The translations under genes and the position numbers were made by a program. The notes beneath the pieces were generated by a model, which saw only the letters and a program-made list of their open reading frames with translations, had not been told where the DNA came from and ran no database searches. This document shows positions 1 to 6,880 of a stretch of 9,518 bases of DNA, piece by piece. Origin of the DNA: an uncultured Corynebacterium sp. (GTDB lineage Bacteria > Actinomycetota > Actinomycetes > Mycobacteriales > Mycobacteriaceae). Location of the stretch: assembly GCA_946222625.1 (NCBI GenBank), contig CAMILJ010000075.1, positions 1 to 9,518 on the forward strand, written 5' to 3'. Every line of letters starts with the position of its first letter. The first letter of the stretch is position 1.

Positions 1-33
1 GGGGGTAGTTCGGAATTTTTTCGTCACACAGGC

Positions 34-39
34 TATGGT
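34..39 (+). promoter_or_regulatory. Possible -10 element for the DUF3073 gene
   Basis: TATGGT preceded by GGC resembles the actinobacterial -10 box (TANNNT). No convincing -35 lies at the right distance, though TTCGGA at 9-14 is 19 nt upstream. If used, it would give a leader of roughly 85 nt containing the hairpin at 78-104. This is a weak, inspection-only call. Confidence 0.25.
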
Positions 40-77
40 GTCTTACAGGAACATACACAAATCTGACTAAGACGATG

Positions 78-104
78 GGGCGGCCAAGAATCCCTGGACC
101 GCCC
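78..104 (+). other. Hairpin in the leader of the DUF3073 gene
   Basis: GGGCGGCCA (78-86) pairs with TGG-A-CCGCCC (95-104) with a single bulged A at 98, leaving an 8-nt loop. The GC-rich stem ends 10 nt before the AAGGGGG ribosome-binding site (115-121). No T-run follows, so it does not look like a normal intrinsic terminator of an upstream gene. It could be a 5' UTR structure affecting translation or mRNA stability. The pairing is visible in the sequence; any role is inference. Confidence 0.45.
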
Positions 105-129
105 TACACACCTCAAGGGGGTCATGCAC

Positions 130-357
130 ATGGGACGCGGACGCGCAAAGGCAAAGCAGACCAAAGTTGCACGCCAGCTGAAGTACAATTCGCCCGAGAT
201 GGATCTGGATTCGCTCCAGCGTGAGCTCGCCTCACAGAACTCCAAGCGGTCCCGCGATGAGGACGAAGACCAATACTCGGAGTACGCGGATTACGAGGAC
301 TACGCAGATCGCTGGGACTCGGATGAGTGGGATGAGGATGATTCCGACGCACGCTAG
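130..357 (+). CDS. DUF3073 family small acidic protein
   Basis: This 75-residue protein of unknown function begins MGRGRAKAKQTKVARQLKY, the hallmark of DUF3073, a family widespread in actinobacteria (for example Rv0810c). The N-terminal third is basic (R/K rich). The C-terminal third is extremely acidic and aromatic, with a short YADYEDYAD repeat followed by a D/E/W-rich tail, and is probably disordered. I chose the ATG at 130 over the in-frame ATG at 124. It restores the family start, and the AAGGGGG at 115-121 sits 8 nt before it but only 2 nt before 124. The gene converges on purM across a shared terminator. The opposite charges of the two ends suggest self-association or nucleic-acid or protein contacts, but no function is established. 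The family call is firm; the role is unknown. Confidence 0.9.
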   Translation: MGRGRAKAKQTKVARQLKYNSPEMDLDSLQRELASQNSKRSRDEDEDQYSEYADYEDYADRWDSDEWDEDDSDAR

Positions 358-398
358 GCGTGCGAGTCACTGTCGCACCCTGTACATCACATAAGCGA

Positions 399-445
399 AA
401 GGCCGGAGCCGTCTCCCCTTAATTAAGGGAAGCGCCTCCGGCCTT
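399..445. terminator. Bidirectional terminator between the DUF3073 gene and purM
   Basis: A perfect 10-bp inverted repeat, AAGGCCGGAG (399-408) with CTCCGGCCTT (436-445), encloses a second perfect 14-bp palindrome, CCCTTAATTAAGGG (416-429). On the + strand a T-rich stretch follows (TTGTTCCTTTTC, 444-455). On the - strand only a short T run (TTTCG) follows. Its position between two convergent stop codons (357 and 463) fits a terminator serving both genes, probably stronger for the + strand. Confidence 0.8.
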
Positions 446-462
446 GTTCCTTTTCTCAGGAC

Positions 463-1515
463 CTAGAACCCTGGGTGCTCGCCGGTCATGATAACGCGCG
501 GCTCGCCCTCTTCGGCAGCGCGAACGGTGCCCAATTCCCACGCCTCAACGTGGCGGGCCGTCATCATAGCCAATGCTCGCTCGCGATCCTCCGGTGCAAC
601 GACGGCGATCATGCCAACGCCCATGTTGAAGGTCTTCGCCATCTCCTCGAGGGCAACCTTGCCCACCGAGGAGATGGTCTTGAAGATCTGGCCCGGAGTC
701 CACGTCGAGCGGCTCACCTCAGCGGTCAGGCCCTCCGGGATGACACGCTCCAGGTTACCGGCAAGGCCGCCTCCGGTGACGTGGCAGAAGGTAGACACCG
801 CGCACTCCGATGTCAGAGCCAGGCAGTCCTTGGCGTAGATGCGGGTAGGCTCCAGAAGCTCCTCGCCGAGGGTGCGGCCTAAGTCTTCCATGTAGCCGTC
901 GAGCGGCAGACCTGCCTGTTCTAGGAGCACGTAGCGCGCCAAGGAGTAGCCGTTGGAGTGCAGGCCGGAGGACTTCATGGCGATGAGAACGTCGCCTTCG
1001 CGCACCTTGTCCGGGCCAAGCAACTCATCAGCCTCCACCACACCGACGGCGGTGGCGGAAACATCGTACTCATCCTTGCCCATCACCCCTGGGTGCTCGG
1101 CGGTCTCGCCACCGAGGAGCGCAGCACCAGACTGGACGCAGCCCTCAGCAATGCCCTTGACAATCTCCGCTACCTTTTCCGGCACTACCTCGCCCACGGC
1201 GATGTAATCCTGCAGGAAGAGTGGCTCAGCGCCGCACACAACAAGATCATCCACGCACATGGCGACGAGGTCGATGCCGATGGTGTCGTGCTTGTCCATG
1301 GCCTGGGCCACGGCCAGTTTGGTACCCACGCCGTCGGAGCCAGCTGCAAGGACCGGCTCCTTGTACTCCCCCAGCTTGAATAGGCCGGCGAATCCGCCGA
1401 GCCCGCCCATAACCTCGGGGCGGGTGGCGCGCTTGGCGTGGGGGGTGATTAGCTCTACTGCGCGGTCGCCTTCCTCGATGTTGACGCCGGCGGCAGCATA
1501 CGTGTTCTCGCTCAT
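463..1515 (-). CDS. purM: Phosphoribosylformylglycinamidine cyclo-ligase (AIR synthetase)
   Basis: PurM performs the fifth step of de novo purine synthesis: ATP-dependent closure of FGAM to 5-aminoimidazole ribonucleotide, in the cytosol. The 350-residue length is normal for the family. Family motifs appear in order: GSDGVGTKL (residues 59-67), GIDLVAMCVDDLVVCGAEP with the FLQDY segment, the GGETAEHPG nucleotide-binding segment, HSNGYSL, HVTGGGLAGNL and NMGVGM. The ATG at 1515 lies 14 nt after the purF stop. Its ribosome-binding site AAGGA (TCCTT at 1527-1531 on the + strand) overlaps that stop codon, so translation is probably coupled to purF. The gene is last in the operon and ends at the shared terminator. 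No truncation or missing motif was seen. Identification is essentially certain. Confidence 0.97.
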   Translation of the reverse strand: MSENTYAAAGVNIEEGDRAVELITPHAKRATRPEVMGGLGGFAGLFKLGEYKEPVLAAGSDGVGTKLAVAQAMDKHDTIGIDLVAMCVDDLVVCGAEPLFLQDYIAVGEVVPEKVAEIVKGIAEGCVQSGAALLGGETAEHPGVMGKDEYDVSATAVGVVEADELLGPDKVREGDVLIAMKSSGLHSNGYSLARYVLLEQAGLPLDGYMEDLGRTLGEELLEPTRIYAKDCLALTSECAVSTFCHVTGGGLAGNLERVIPEGLTAEVSRSTWTPGQIFKTISSVGKVALEEMAKTFNMGVGMIAVVAPEDRERALAMMTARHVEAWELGTVRAAEEGEPRVIMTGEHPGF

Positions 1516-1529
1516 GAGTGACTTAGTCC

Positions 1530-3047
1530 TTATTCGTTAGTTGTCGTCGAGTCCTGCAGGGTGCGCACGGCCTCAGCATTGGGGTTCCCGGCGGGAAGGC
1601 CGAGCGGGTACTCACCGTCGAAGCATGCGCAGCACAGTTCGCTGCGCGGCTGCTCGGTGGCTGCCACCATCTCATCGACGGAGACAAATCCCAGCGAATC
1701 CGCGCCAATCGCTGTGCAAATGGTCTGTGCTACCTCTTCCGGATCATCGGAGGGGTTGGCGTTAGCAATAAGCTCACCCGGGGAGGCGAAGTCGATGCCG
1801 TAGAAGCACGGCCACTTCACCGGCGGGGAGGCGATGCGCACGTGAACCTCAGCGGCACCGGCTTCCCGCAGCATCCGGATCAGCGCGCGCTGCGTGTTAC
1901 CACGCACGATTGAATCATCCACCACCACGATGGACTTGCCCTCAATGACCTCCCGCAGCGGGTTGAGCTTGAGGCGTATGCCCATCTGGCGCTGGGACTG
2001 CGTGGGCTGGATGAAGGTGCGCCCCACATAAGAGTTCTTCACCAAGCCGTGCGCGAAGGTCAGCCCGGATTCGCGGGCATATCCGACGGCGGCCGGGTTG
2101 CCGGACTCAGGAACGGGGATCACCATGTCCGCATCGGGCGCTGGGTACTGGCGCGCTAGACGACGCCCAATTTCCACACGCGTCGCATTAACGGAACGGC
2201 CCATGATGTTGGTATCCGGCCGCGCTAGGTAGACGTATTCGAAGACGCAACCATGGCGCTTGGTCTCGGCGAAGCGCTCGGAGCGGATTCCGGTCTCATC
2301 GATGGCAACGAGCTCGCCTGGTTCGATCTCGCGGATGAACTGGGCGCCGACAATATCGAGCGCACAGGTCTCACTGGCTACCACCCAGCCGGTAGTGAGG
2401 CGGCCGAGGGCAAGCGGGCGCACGCCATGCGGGTCGCGGGCGGCGTAGAGGGTGTGCCCGTCCGTAAAGGTCAGGCAGAACGCACCTTGTACGGTAGGCA
2501 ACAAGTGCAGGGCCGAATCAAAGACGGTGTTGTCCTCGTTGACGCCGTCCGCCAACAAGATGGACAAACACATGGAATCCGAGACAGACTCTTCCTGTGG
2601 CTTGATGAGCCCGCGCCGCACGGCCTCGGCGCGCAGCTCCAGGTAGTTCACCAAATTGCCGTTGTGACCGAGCGCGATGTCAACGCCGCTGGGAGACGTC
2701 CCAAACATTGGCTGCACATTCGACCATTCCTTGCCGCCTGCGGTGGAATAACGCGTGTGGCCGACGGCCACGTTTCCGTGCAGCGAGCTCAGGATAGATT
2801 CGTCGAAGACATTGGAGACAAGGCCCATGTCCTTAAAGACGACGATGCGATCATCGTCGCCCACCGCGATACCGGCGGCCTCCTGTCCGCGGTGTTGGAG
2901 GGCGAAAAGCCCGAAGTAGGTTAGCTTTGAAACCTCTTCTCCCGGTGCCCAAACACCGAAAACTCCGCATTCTTCGCGGGGTTCCGGATCCAGGCTGGGA
3001 TCCGTCGACAAGGGCTTAGTCATGCTCTGGACGTGTTCAGCTACCAC
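1530..3047 (-). CDS. purF: Amidophosphoribosyltransferase (glutamine PRPP amidotransferase)
   Basis: PurF catalyses the committed purine step, transferring glutamine-derived ammonia to PRPP to give 5-phosphoribosylamine. The protein has 505 residues. An N-terminal Ntn glutaminase domain starts at Cys27 (EECGVFGVW), after a 26-residue propeptide that is probably cleaved to expose the nucleophile. HRGQE, HTRYSTAGG and GHNGNLVN follow. The C-terminal phosphoribosyltransferase domain carries the PRPP loop VVVDDSIVRGNT (DD at 377-378). Cys267, Cys414, Cys472 and Cys475 match the [4Fe-4S] ligands of the Bacillus-type enzyme in context and spacing. The start is a GTG: AGGA (TCCT at 3056-3059 on the + strand) lies 8 nt upstream, whereas the in-frame ATG at 3023 has no clear ribosome-binding site. 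The gap to the upstream SCP2-like gene is 10 nt, so this is one operon. Confidence 0.97.
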   Translation of the reverse strand: MVAEHVQSMTKPLSTDPSLDPEPREECGVFGVWAPGEEVSKLTYFGLFALQHRGQEAAGIAVGDDDRIVVFKDMGLVSNVFDESILSSLHGNVAVGHTRYSTAGGKEWSNVQPMFGTSPSGVDIALGHNGNLVNYLELRAEAVRRGLIKPQEESVSDSMCLSILLADGVNEDNTVFDSALHLLPTVQGAFCLTFTDGHTLYAARDPHGVRPLALGRLTTGWVVASETCALDIVGAQFIREIEPGELVAIDETGIRSERFAETKRHGCVFEYVYLARPDTNIMGRSVNATRVEIGRRLARQYPAPDADMVIPVPESGNPAAVGYARESGLTFAHGLVKNSYVGRTFIQPTQSQRQMGIRLKLNPLREVIEGKSIVVVDDSIVRGNTQRALIRMLREAGAAEVHVRIASPPVKWPCFYGIDFASPGELIANANPSDDPEEVAQTICTAIGADSLGFVSVDEMVAATEQPRSELCCACFDGEYPLGLPAGNPNAEAVRTLQDSTTTNE

Positions 3048-3057
3048 GGCGCCAATC

Positions 3058-3462
3058 CTAGCTGTTTGGGCCTGTGAAAACTAACGGAATCACGGGCAAA
3101 CAGGCTGCAATGTCGTGGGAGCGGGAGCCGGAAGCATCCACGCGGCCGGCGTTAAGCGCCTGCTCCCAGCCGATGACGCCCGTGGCCAGCTGCAACCATG
3201 TCAGGGGATCCATCTCCACCACATTCGGAGGAGTACCCCGGGTATGCCGGGGACCGGCGATGCACTGCACTGCCACGAATGGGGGGACCCGCAACTCTAC
3301 GGAATGTCCCGGCGCGTCCGCCTCCACTAGGCGGGCTGTGGTGCGGGTGGCCTTCGCCAGAGCGGAGCGACCTGGTTTTTCGGTCCCTTCAGGATCACGG
3401 ATCCACTCCGCCACCGTTTCGACGGCGGCACGGGTGGTGGCGGCATCAACGGCCTTTTTCAT
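3058..3462 (-). CDS. SCP2-like sterol carrier family protein
   Basis: This 134-residue protein matches the actinobacterial 'sterol carrier family protein' type, like M. tuberculosis Rv0807, which also sits just upstream of purF. The signature is in the C-terminal half: a TPPNVVEMDPLTWLQLATG stretch (about 77-95), Trp99, then AGRVDASGSR (about 105-114) and a hydrophobic end. SCP2 folds bind lipids or acyl-CoAs, but the ligand here is unknown. There is no signal peptide or membrane segment, so it is probably cytosolic. The ATG at 3462 is the earliest possible start because an in-frame TAG lies two codons upstream. A GGGAG-like site sits about 12 nt before it. It is the first gene of the operon with purF and purM, and its TAG overlaps purF's ribosome-binding site. 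The family call is good; the purine connection rests on gene order alone. Confidence 0.85.
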   Translation of the reverse strand: MKKAVDAATTRAAVETVAEWIRDPEGTEKPGRSALAKATRTTARLVEADAPGHSVELRVPPFVAVQCIAGPRHTRGTPPNVVEMDPLTWLQLATGVIGWEQALNAGRVDASGSRSHDIAACLPVIPLVFTGPNS

Positions 3463-3495
3463 ACGCTATGCACACTCCCTGATACTTTGTTATCC
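3463..3495. promoter_or_regulatory. 33-bp divergent promoter region (purine operon / thioesterase)
   Basis: The purine operon and the thioesterase gene start back to back with only 33 bp between their start codons, so their promoters must overlap each other or the opposite coding region. For the + strand, TTCATA (3458-3463) and GATACT (3481-3486, with a TG just before) form a -35/-10 pair with a 17-bp spacer. That would start transcription at or next to the ATG at 3496, giving a leaderless mRNA, which fits the lack of a ribosome-binding site there. No convincing minus-strand promoter was picked out. Confidence 0.35.
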
Positions 3496-4530
3496 ATGTC
3501 ACCAACCATGCCACCAAGCTCCTCGGAAGAAAAGAATCCTGTCCCAACCGGGAAATCCCCCTCCATCACGCTGCGGTTTATGGCCGCCCCGACAGATCTC
3601 ACCATCGCCGGCGCCCAAGGCATTGGCGGCGGGCGTGTTTTGGAATGGATCGATAAGGCCGCCTATGCGTGCGCGGTTCAATGGTCCGGCACCTACTGCG
3701 TGACGGCCTACGTGGGCCACATCCACTTCACGCGCCCGATCCCTTCGGGCCACTTGGTGGAGGTACGCTCGCGCATCGCGATGACGGGGCGGTCCTCCAT
3801 GCACATCGTCAACGAGGTTCTCTCCGCCGATCCGCGCGATGGCATCTTCACGCGCGCCTGCGACTGCCTCGTCATCTTCGTGGCCAAGGACACCGAGACC
3901 GGAAAGTCGATGGCCGTTCCGCCGCTGATTCCGGATTCCACTGAGCACCAGCGTGTATGGGAGGCCGCGGAGTCCCGCATCGAGCTGCGCAAAGCCATCG
4001 AAGCGGAGATGGAAAAGCAGACTTATGATGGCCCGTCCGATGCTCCCCGCATGGTCAACCGCTTCTTGGCCAAGCCCACCGACGTCAACTGGGGCGGCAA
4101 CGTCCACGGTGGTACCGCCATGGAATGGATTGATGAGGCAGGTGCTGCCTGCACCATGGAATGGTCGGGTGAGCACACCGTCGCGGTCTATGCCGGCGGC
4201 ATCCGCTTCTACCGGCCAATTCATATTGGTGATCTCATCGAGGTGGATGCCCGCATGATGCGCACGGATACGCGCTCAATGCAGATGTCCGTCCACGTGC
4301 GCTCGGGCAACCCGCGCGGCGGCCGCGAAAAACTGGAGACCGCCATCCACGCCACCGTCTCCTACATGGCGATGGACGCTGACTGGCAGCCGCTGGCTGC
4401 CCGCCAATTCACTCCCCGCACCGAGGAAGACAAGCGCCTCTGGGAGCACGCCGGCATCCTCCGCGGACTGCGCGGCAAGTACTCCCCGAAGCCACTGGTG
4501 GTGGCACCAAAGCACCAGCACGTGGATTAG
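3496..4530 (+). CDS. Tandem-hotdog acyl-CoA thioesterase
   Basis: This enzyme probably hydrolyses acyl-CoA to free acid and CoA in the cytosol; chain-length preference cannot be read from sequence. The 344 residues form two hotdog (4HBT) domains, about 22-150 and 185-320, like the ACOT7/BACH-type double-hotdog thioesterases. Both carry a GG-x-x-x-EWID core helix (Asp53 and Asp213, exactly 160 residues apart), followed by TAYVGHIHFTRPI or AVYAGGIRFYRPI. Domain 2 keeps the NWGGNVHGG loop (Asn198), whereas domain 1 has a degenerate AGAQGIGGG in its place. The first 22 residues are Pro/Ser-rich. The ATG at 3496 is preferred. A TTG at 3487 is in frame, but neither has a ribosome-binding site and a leaderless start is plausible. 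The gene converges on the MaoC gene with a 13-nt gap. Confidence 0.88.
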   Translation: MSPTMPPSSSEEKNPVPTGKSPSITLRFMAAPTDLTIAGAQGIGGGRVLEWIDKAAYACAVQWSGTYCVTAYVGHIHFTRPIPSGHLVEVRSRIAMTGRSSMHIVNEVLSADPRDGIFTRACDCLVIFVAKDTETGKSMAVPPLIPDSTEHQRVWEAAESRIELRKAIEAEMEKQTYDGPSDAPRMVNRFLAKPTDVNWGGNVHGGTAMEWIDEAGAACTMEWSGEHTVAVYAGGIRFYRPIHIGDLIEVDARMMRTDTRSMQMSVHVRSGNPRGGREKLETAIHATVSYMAMDADWQPLAARQFTPRTEEDKRLWEHAGILRGLRGKYSPKPLVVAPKHQHVD

Positions 4531-4538
4531 CCAGTGGA

Positions 4539-4559
4539 TGAGCCTACTGTAGAGGCTCA
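4539..4559. terminator. Small hairpin at the convergent 3' ends
   Basis: TGAGCCT (4539-4545) and AGGCTCA (4553-4559) make a perfect 7-bp stem with a 7-nt loop. It lies just after the thioesterase stop and over the last codons of the convergent MaoC gene. There is no T-run on either side, so it is only a tentative terminator or 3'-end stabiliser. Confidence 0.35.
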
Positions 4560-5473
4560 ACCCGGCACGCCACGTGGAGAGAGCTTGGGTCCTTGGCCTT
4601 GCGCAAGGTGACGGTGCGGGCTCCGATCTCACTGTTTGTGGCGACGCTCGGAGCCACAAACACTCCCGTGGTCGCCGGTAGGATGACCGGCTTGTAGAAG
4701 TCCGCGCTGATGCGCACAGCACCAGGAAGAGTGCCGTCGAGCACCGACAGCATGCGAGCGTGCGTGTACATGCCGTGCGCGATGGGTGCAGGAAAACCGA
4801 AGAGCTTGGCACCCACCAAGGACACGTGAATGGGGTTCTTATCGCCCGATGCCGCGGCATAGACGCGGGCGCTTTCGGGGCTAAAGCGCAGCGTTGCCGT
4901 AGGCGTTCCCGCCTCATCGCCGGGGAAGTCGAGGAAGCGCTCGGCCTCCGGACGTGTTCTCACTTGACGCGGAGTGTCCTTCGTAAACTTCGCCCCTTGG
5001 CCTAGGAAGACTGATGTCTGGCGCCAGATCTCCTCGCCGTCAACGCTGTACGTGGTCACCATATCGATGACCAACCCTTTGCGGTGCGGGCGCAGGTTTT
5101 CCGCGTGCACGGCGATGTCACAACGCTCGTCGACGCGCAGCGGGCGTTTCTGCTCAATGCGGTTGGACAGATGCACCACGCCCACGGCTGGGAAAGGAAA
5201 GTCCGGTGCCGCCATAACCTTGATGGCAAGCGGGAAGGCCAGCGCATAGAGATAGGTAGCAGGCAGCTCGTTTCTCAGGCGCAGGCCCGTGGCCTGGCAG
5301 TAGCGAGCCAGGTGCTCGGTGTCGACGCCTACGCTGTCGACGCGGTACGCGGTCTGCGGGTCCTCAACCTTGCGCTTGCCCGCCCCCAGCCCGGGGATGG
5401 GGACCGCACCCAACATGAGGCTGCGGTACAGGGCAGGAAGATCCGGAATCTCGTTGAGTGTGGTGACGTTCAT
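4544..5473 (-). CDS. htdX: MaoC-type (R)-specific enoyl-thioester hydratase/dehydratase, double hotdog (HtdX-like)
   Basis: The enzyme reversibly hydrates trans-2-enoyl-CoA (or ACP) to the (3R)-hydroxyacyl thioester. The 309 residues form two hotdog halves. The C-terminal half carries the hydratase-2 motif YAAASGDKNPIH followed by GAKLFGFPAPIAHGMYT, with the catalytic pair Asp211 and His216. The N-terminal half (about 30-150) has no such pair and probably binds the acyl chain, as in eukaryotic-type hydratase 2. It follows fabG4 with the TAA stop directly abutting its ATG (TAAATG) and GGGAG 5 nt upstream inside the fabG4 end, which implies translational coupling. The same fabG4-htdX pair occurs as Rv0242c-Rv0241c in M. 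tuberculosis. Whether it works in beta-oxidation or in chain extension cannot be settled from sequence. The family is secure; the HtdX name rests on gene order. Confidence 0.88.
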   Translation of the reverse strand: MNVTTLNEIPDLPALYRSLMLGAVPIPGLGAGKRKVEDPQTAYRVDSVGVDTEHLARYCQATGLRLRNELPATYLYALAFPLAIKVMAAPDFPFPAVGVVHLSNRIEQKRPLRVDERCDIAVHAENLRPHRKGLVIDMVTTYSVDGEEIWRQTSVFLGQGAKFTKDTPRQVRTRPEAERFLDFPGDEAGTPTATLRFSPESARVYAAASGDKNPIHVSLVGAKLFGFPAPIAHGMYTHARMLSVLDGTLPGAVRISADFYKPVILPATTGVFVAPSVATNSEIGARTVTLRKAKDPSSLHVACRVEPLQ

Positions 5474-6814
5474 TTAGGCTCCCATGAGGTTCTGACCGCA
5501 GACGCGGACGGTGTTGCCGCTCACCGCCGCGGAGGCCGGCGAGGCGAAGAAGGCGACGGTTTCCGCGACGTCGACAGGCAAGCCGCCCTGTTGCAGTGAG
5601 TTCAGGCGGCGACCGATCTCGCGCGGGCCGGTCGGCATCGCCGCGGTCATGGCGGTTTCAATAAAGCCCGGCGCCACGGCATTGATGGTCGAACCGTTTT
5701 CCGCCAACACTGAACGCAAAGAATCAACGAGGCCAATGATGCCGGCCTTGGTCGTAGCGTAGTTGGTTTGGCCGCGGTTGCCTGAGATGCCAGCCATGGA
5801 GGACACGCCAATCACTGCGGCACCCGGCGCGAGGGAACCGGATTCCAAGAGGCTTTCGGTAATGCGAACCGGCGCCAAGAGGTTTACAGCAAGAACAGAG
5901 TCCCACTGGCCTTCATTCATGTTGGCCAGCAGCTTGTCACGGGTAATTCCGGCGTTGTGGACGATGACGTCAATGGCTCGGCCGTGGCGCTCTTGCGCGT
6001 GCTGGGCAATCTTGTCTGCAGCTTGGGGGTCGGTGACGTCGAGAGGCAGCGCGGTGCCCTTGACCTTGTTCGCGGTCTTGGCCAAGTGCTCGCTGGCCTG
6101 CGGGACGTCGATGCAGATAACGCTCGCACCGTCGCGCGCCAGCACCTCAGCAATGGTGGCGCCGATGCCGCGGGCAGCACCGGTCACCACCGCCAGCCGT
6201 CCGTCGAGCGGCTGCTCCCAGTTCTGTGCTTCGCCATTGACTGCGGGTGAATCGTGTCCCTGGGCGCTGACGCGCACAACCTGCCCGTCCACGAAGGCCG
6301 ACTTGCCAGAAAGGAAGAAGCGGAGCGTGGACTCCACCTCTGCGGTGGCAGCAGGGTCTGCCCAGACCAGGTTCACGGTGCCGCCCTTGCGCATTTCCTT
6401 GGCCAAGGAACGGGTGAACCCTTCGAGTGCGCGGGCGGCAATGCGGGCATCGATAGTGTCCGCGGATTCCGGGGTGGTGCCGATGACCACCAAGCGCGCG
6501 CACGGCAGAAGGTTGCGCATCTGCGGGTTGAAGAAGTCATAAAGCTCACGCAGCTGCTCGGGGGTCTCCAGGCCGGTGGCGTCGAAGACAAGAGCGGCGC
6601 GCTTCGCCTCCGCGGAAGCATTGATGACCTGGTAGTCCACGGCTAGCTGCGAACTCAGAAACTCAGCGATGCGTCCCTGGCCGCCAATGACGATGGGGCC
6701 ATCGAGCGCTGGTTCCCCAGCCTTGTGGCGGCGCAGGGGGTGGCCTTGGGGTACTCCTGCTTTGGCGGCGAGCGGTGAGTTGATGATCTTCTCAGCAATT
6801 GTGACGTTCGGCAT
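5474..6814 (-). CDS. fabG4: Two-domain SDR 3-oxoacyl-thioester reductase / (3R)-hydroxyacyl-CoA dehydrogenase, FabG4 type
   Basis: This is a high-molecular-weight FabG. Its 446 residues compare with about 250 for ordinary FabG because of an extra N-terminal flavodoxin/Rossmann-like domain (about 1-195, with GGQGRIAEFL near 44-53) lacking a catalytic triad. The C-terminal SDR domain has TGAARGIG (211-218), NAG and the tetrad Asn311, Ser339, Tyr352, Lys356. Asp236 ends the second strand (VICID), which in SDRs favours NAD(H) over NADP(H) and agrees with the known NADH use of mycobacterial FabG4. It interconverts 3-oxoacyl and (3R)-hydroxyacyl thioesters, the step next to that of the downstream hydratase. 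The ATG at 6814 follows AAAGGA (TCCTTT at 6827-6832 on the + strand) with a longish 12-nt spacer; a closer upstream ATG is out of frame. It is first in the leftward operon. Confidence 0.92.
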   Translation of the reverse strand: MPNVTIAEKIINSPLAAKAGVPQGHPLRRHKAGEPALDGPIVIGGQGRIAEFLSSQLAVDYQVINASAEAKRAALVFDATGLETPEQLRELYDFFNPQMRNLLPCARLVVIGTTPESADTIDARIAARALEGFTRSLAKEMRKGGTVNLVWADPAATAEVESTLRFFLSGKSAFVDGQVVRVSAQGHDSPAVNGEAQNWEQPLDGRLAVVTGAARGIGATIAEVLARDGASVICIDVPQASEHLAKTANKVKGTALPLDVTDPQAADKIAQHAQERHGRAIDVIVHNAGITRDKLLANMNEGQWDSVLAVNLLAPVRITESLLESGSLAPGAAVIGVSSMAGISGNRGQTNYATTKAGIIGLVDSLRSVLAENGSTINAVAPGFIETAMTAAMPTGPREIGRRLNSLQQGGLPVDVAETVAFFASPASAAVSGNTVRVCGQNLMGA

Positions 6815-6845
6815 AGGCTGGCATGTTCCTTTCTCGATTCTTCAC

Positions 6846-6880
6846 AACCTTGCGAGCTTTATCGAGCTGGTTGCAAGGTT
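6846..6880. repeat. Inverted repeat AACCTTGC/GCAAGGTT in the fabG4-fadA2 control region
   Basis: AACCTTGC (6846-6853) and GCAAGGTT (6873-6880) are perfect 8-bp inverted arms around a 19-bp centre that contains two AGCT copies (6855-6858 and 6865-6868). It lies 32 bp upstream of the fabG4 start, so it could be an operator or a leader hairpin for fabG4. Its right end overlaps the next set of dyads. Confidence 0.5.

Noticed and set aside
124..129. ATG at 124 as start of the DUF3073 gene
   Set aside because: It is only 2 nt after the ribosome-binding site and adds Met-His before the conserved MGRGRAK start; ATG 130 fits better.
2253..2924. Long + strand open frame (223 codons) inside purF
   Set aside because: It lies wholly opposite purF, matches no family I know, and has no ribosome-binding site. 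Open antisense frames are common in GC-rich coding DNA.
3074..3703. Plus-strand open frame (209 codons) across the SCP2-like gene and thioesterase start
   Set aside because: It overlaps two well-supported genes in other frames, and its translation is low-complexity, Pro/Arg/Ser-rich and family-free.
5763..6542. Plus-strand open frame (259 codons) antisense to fabG4
   Set aside because: It is fully opposite a gene with complete SDR motifs, and its composition is typical of a shadow frame.
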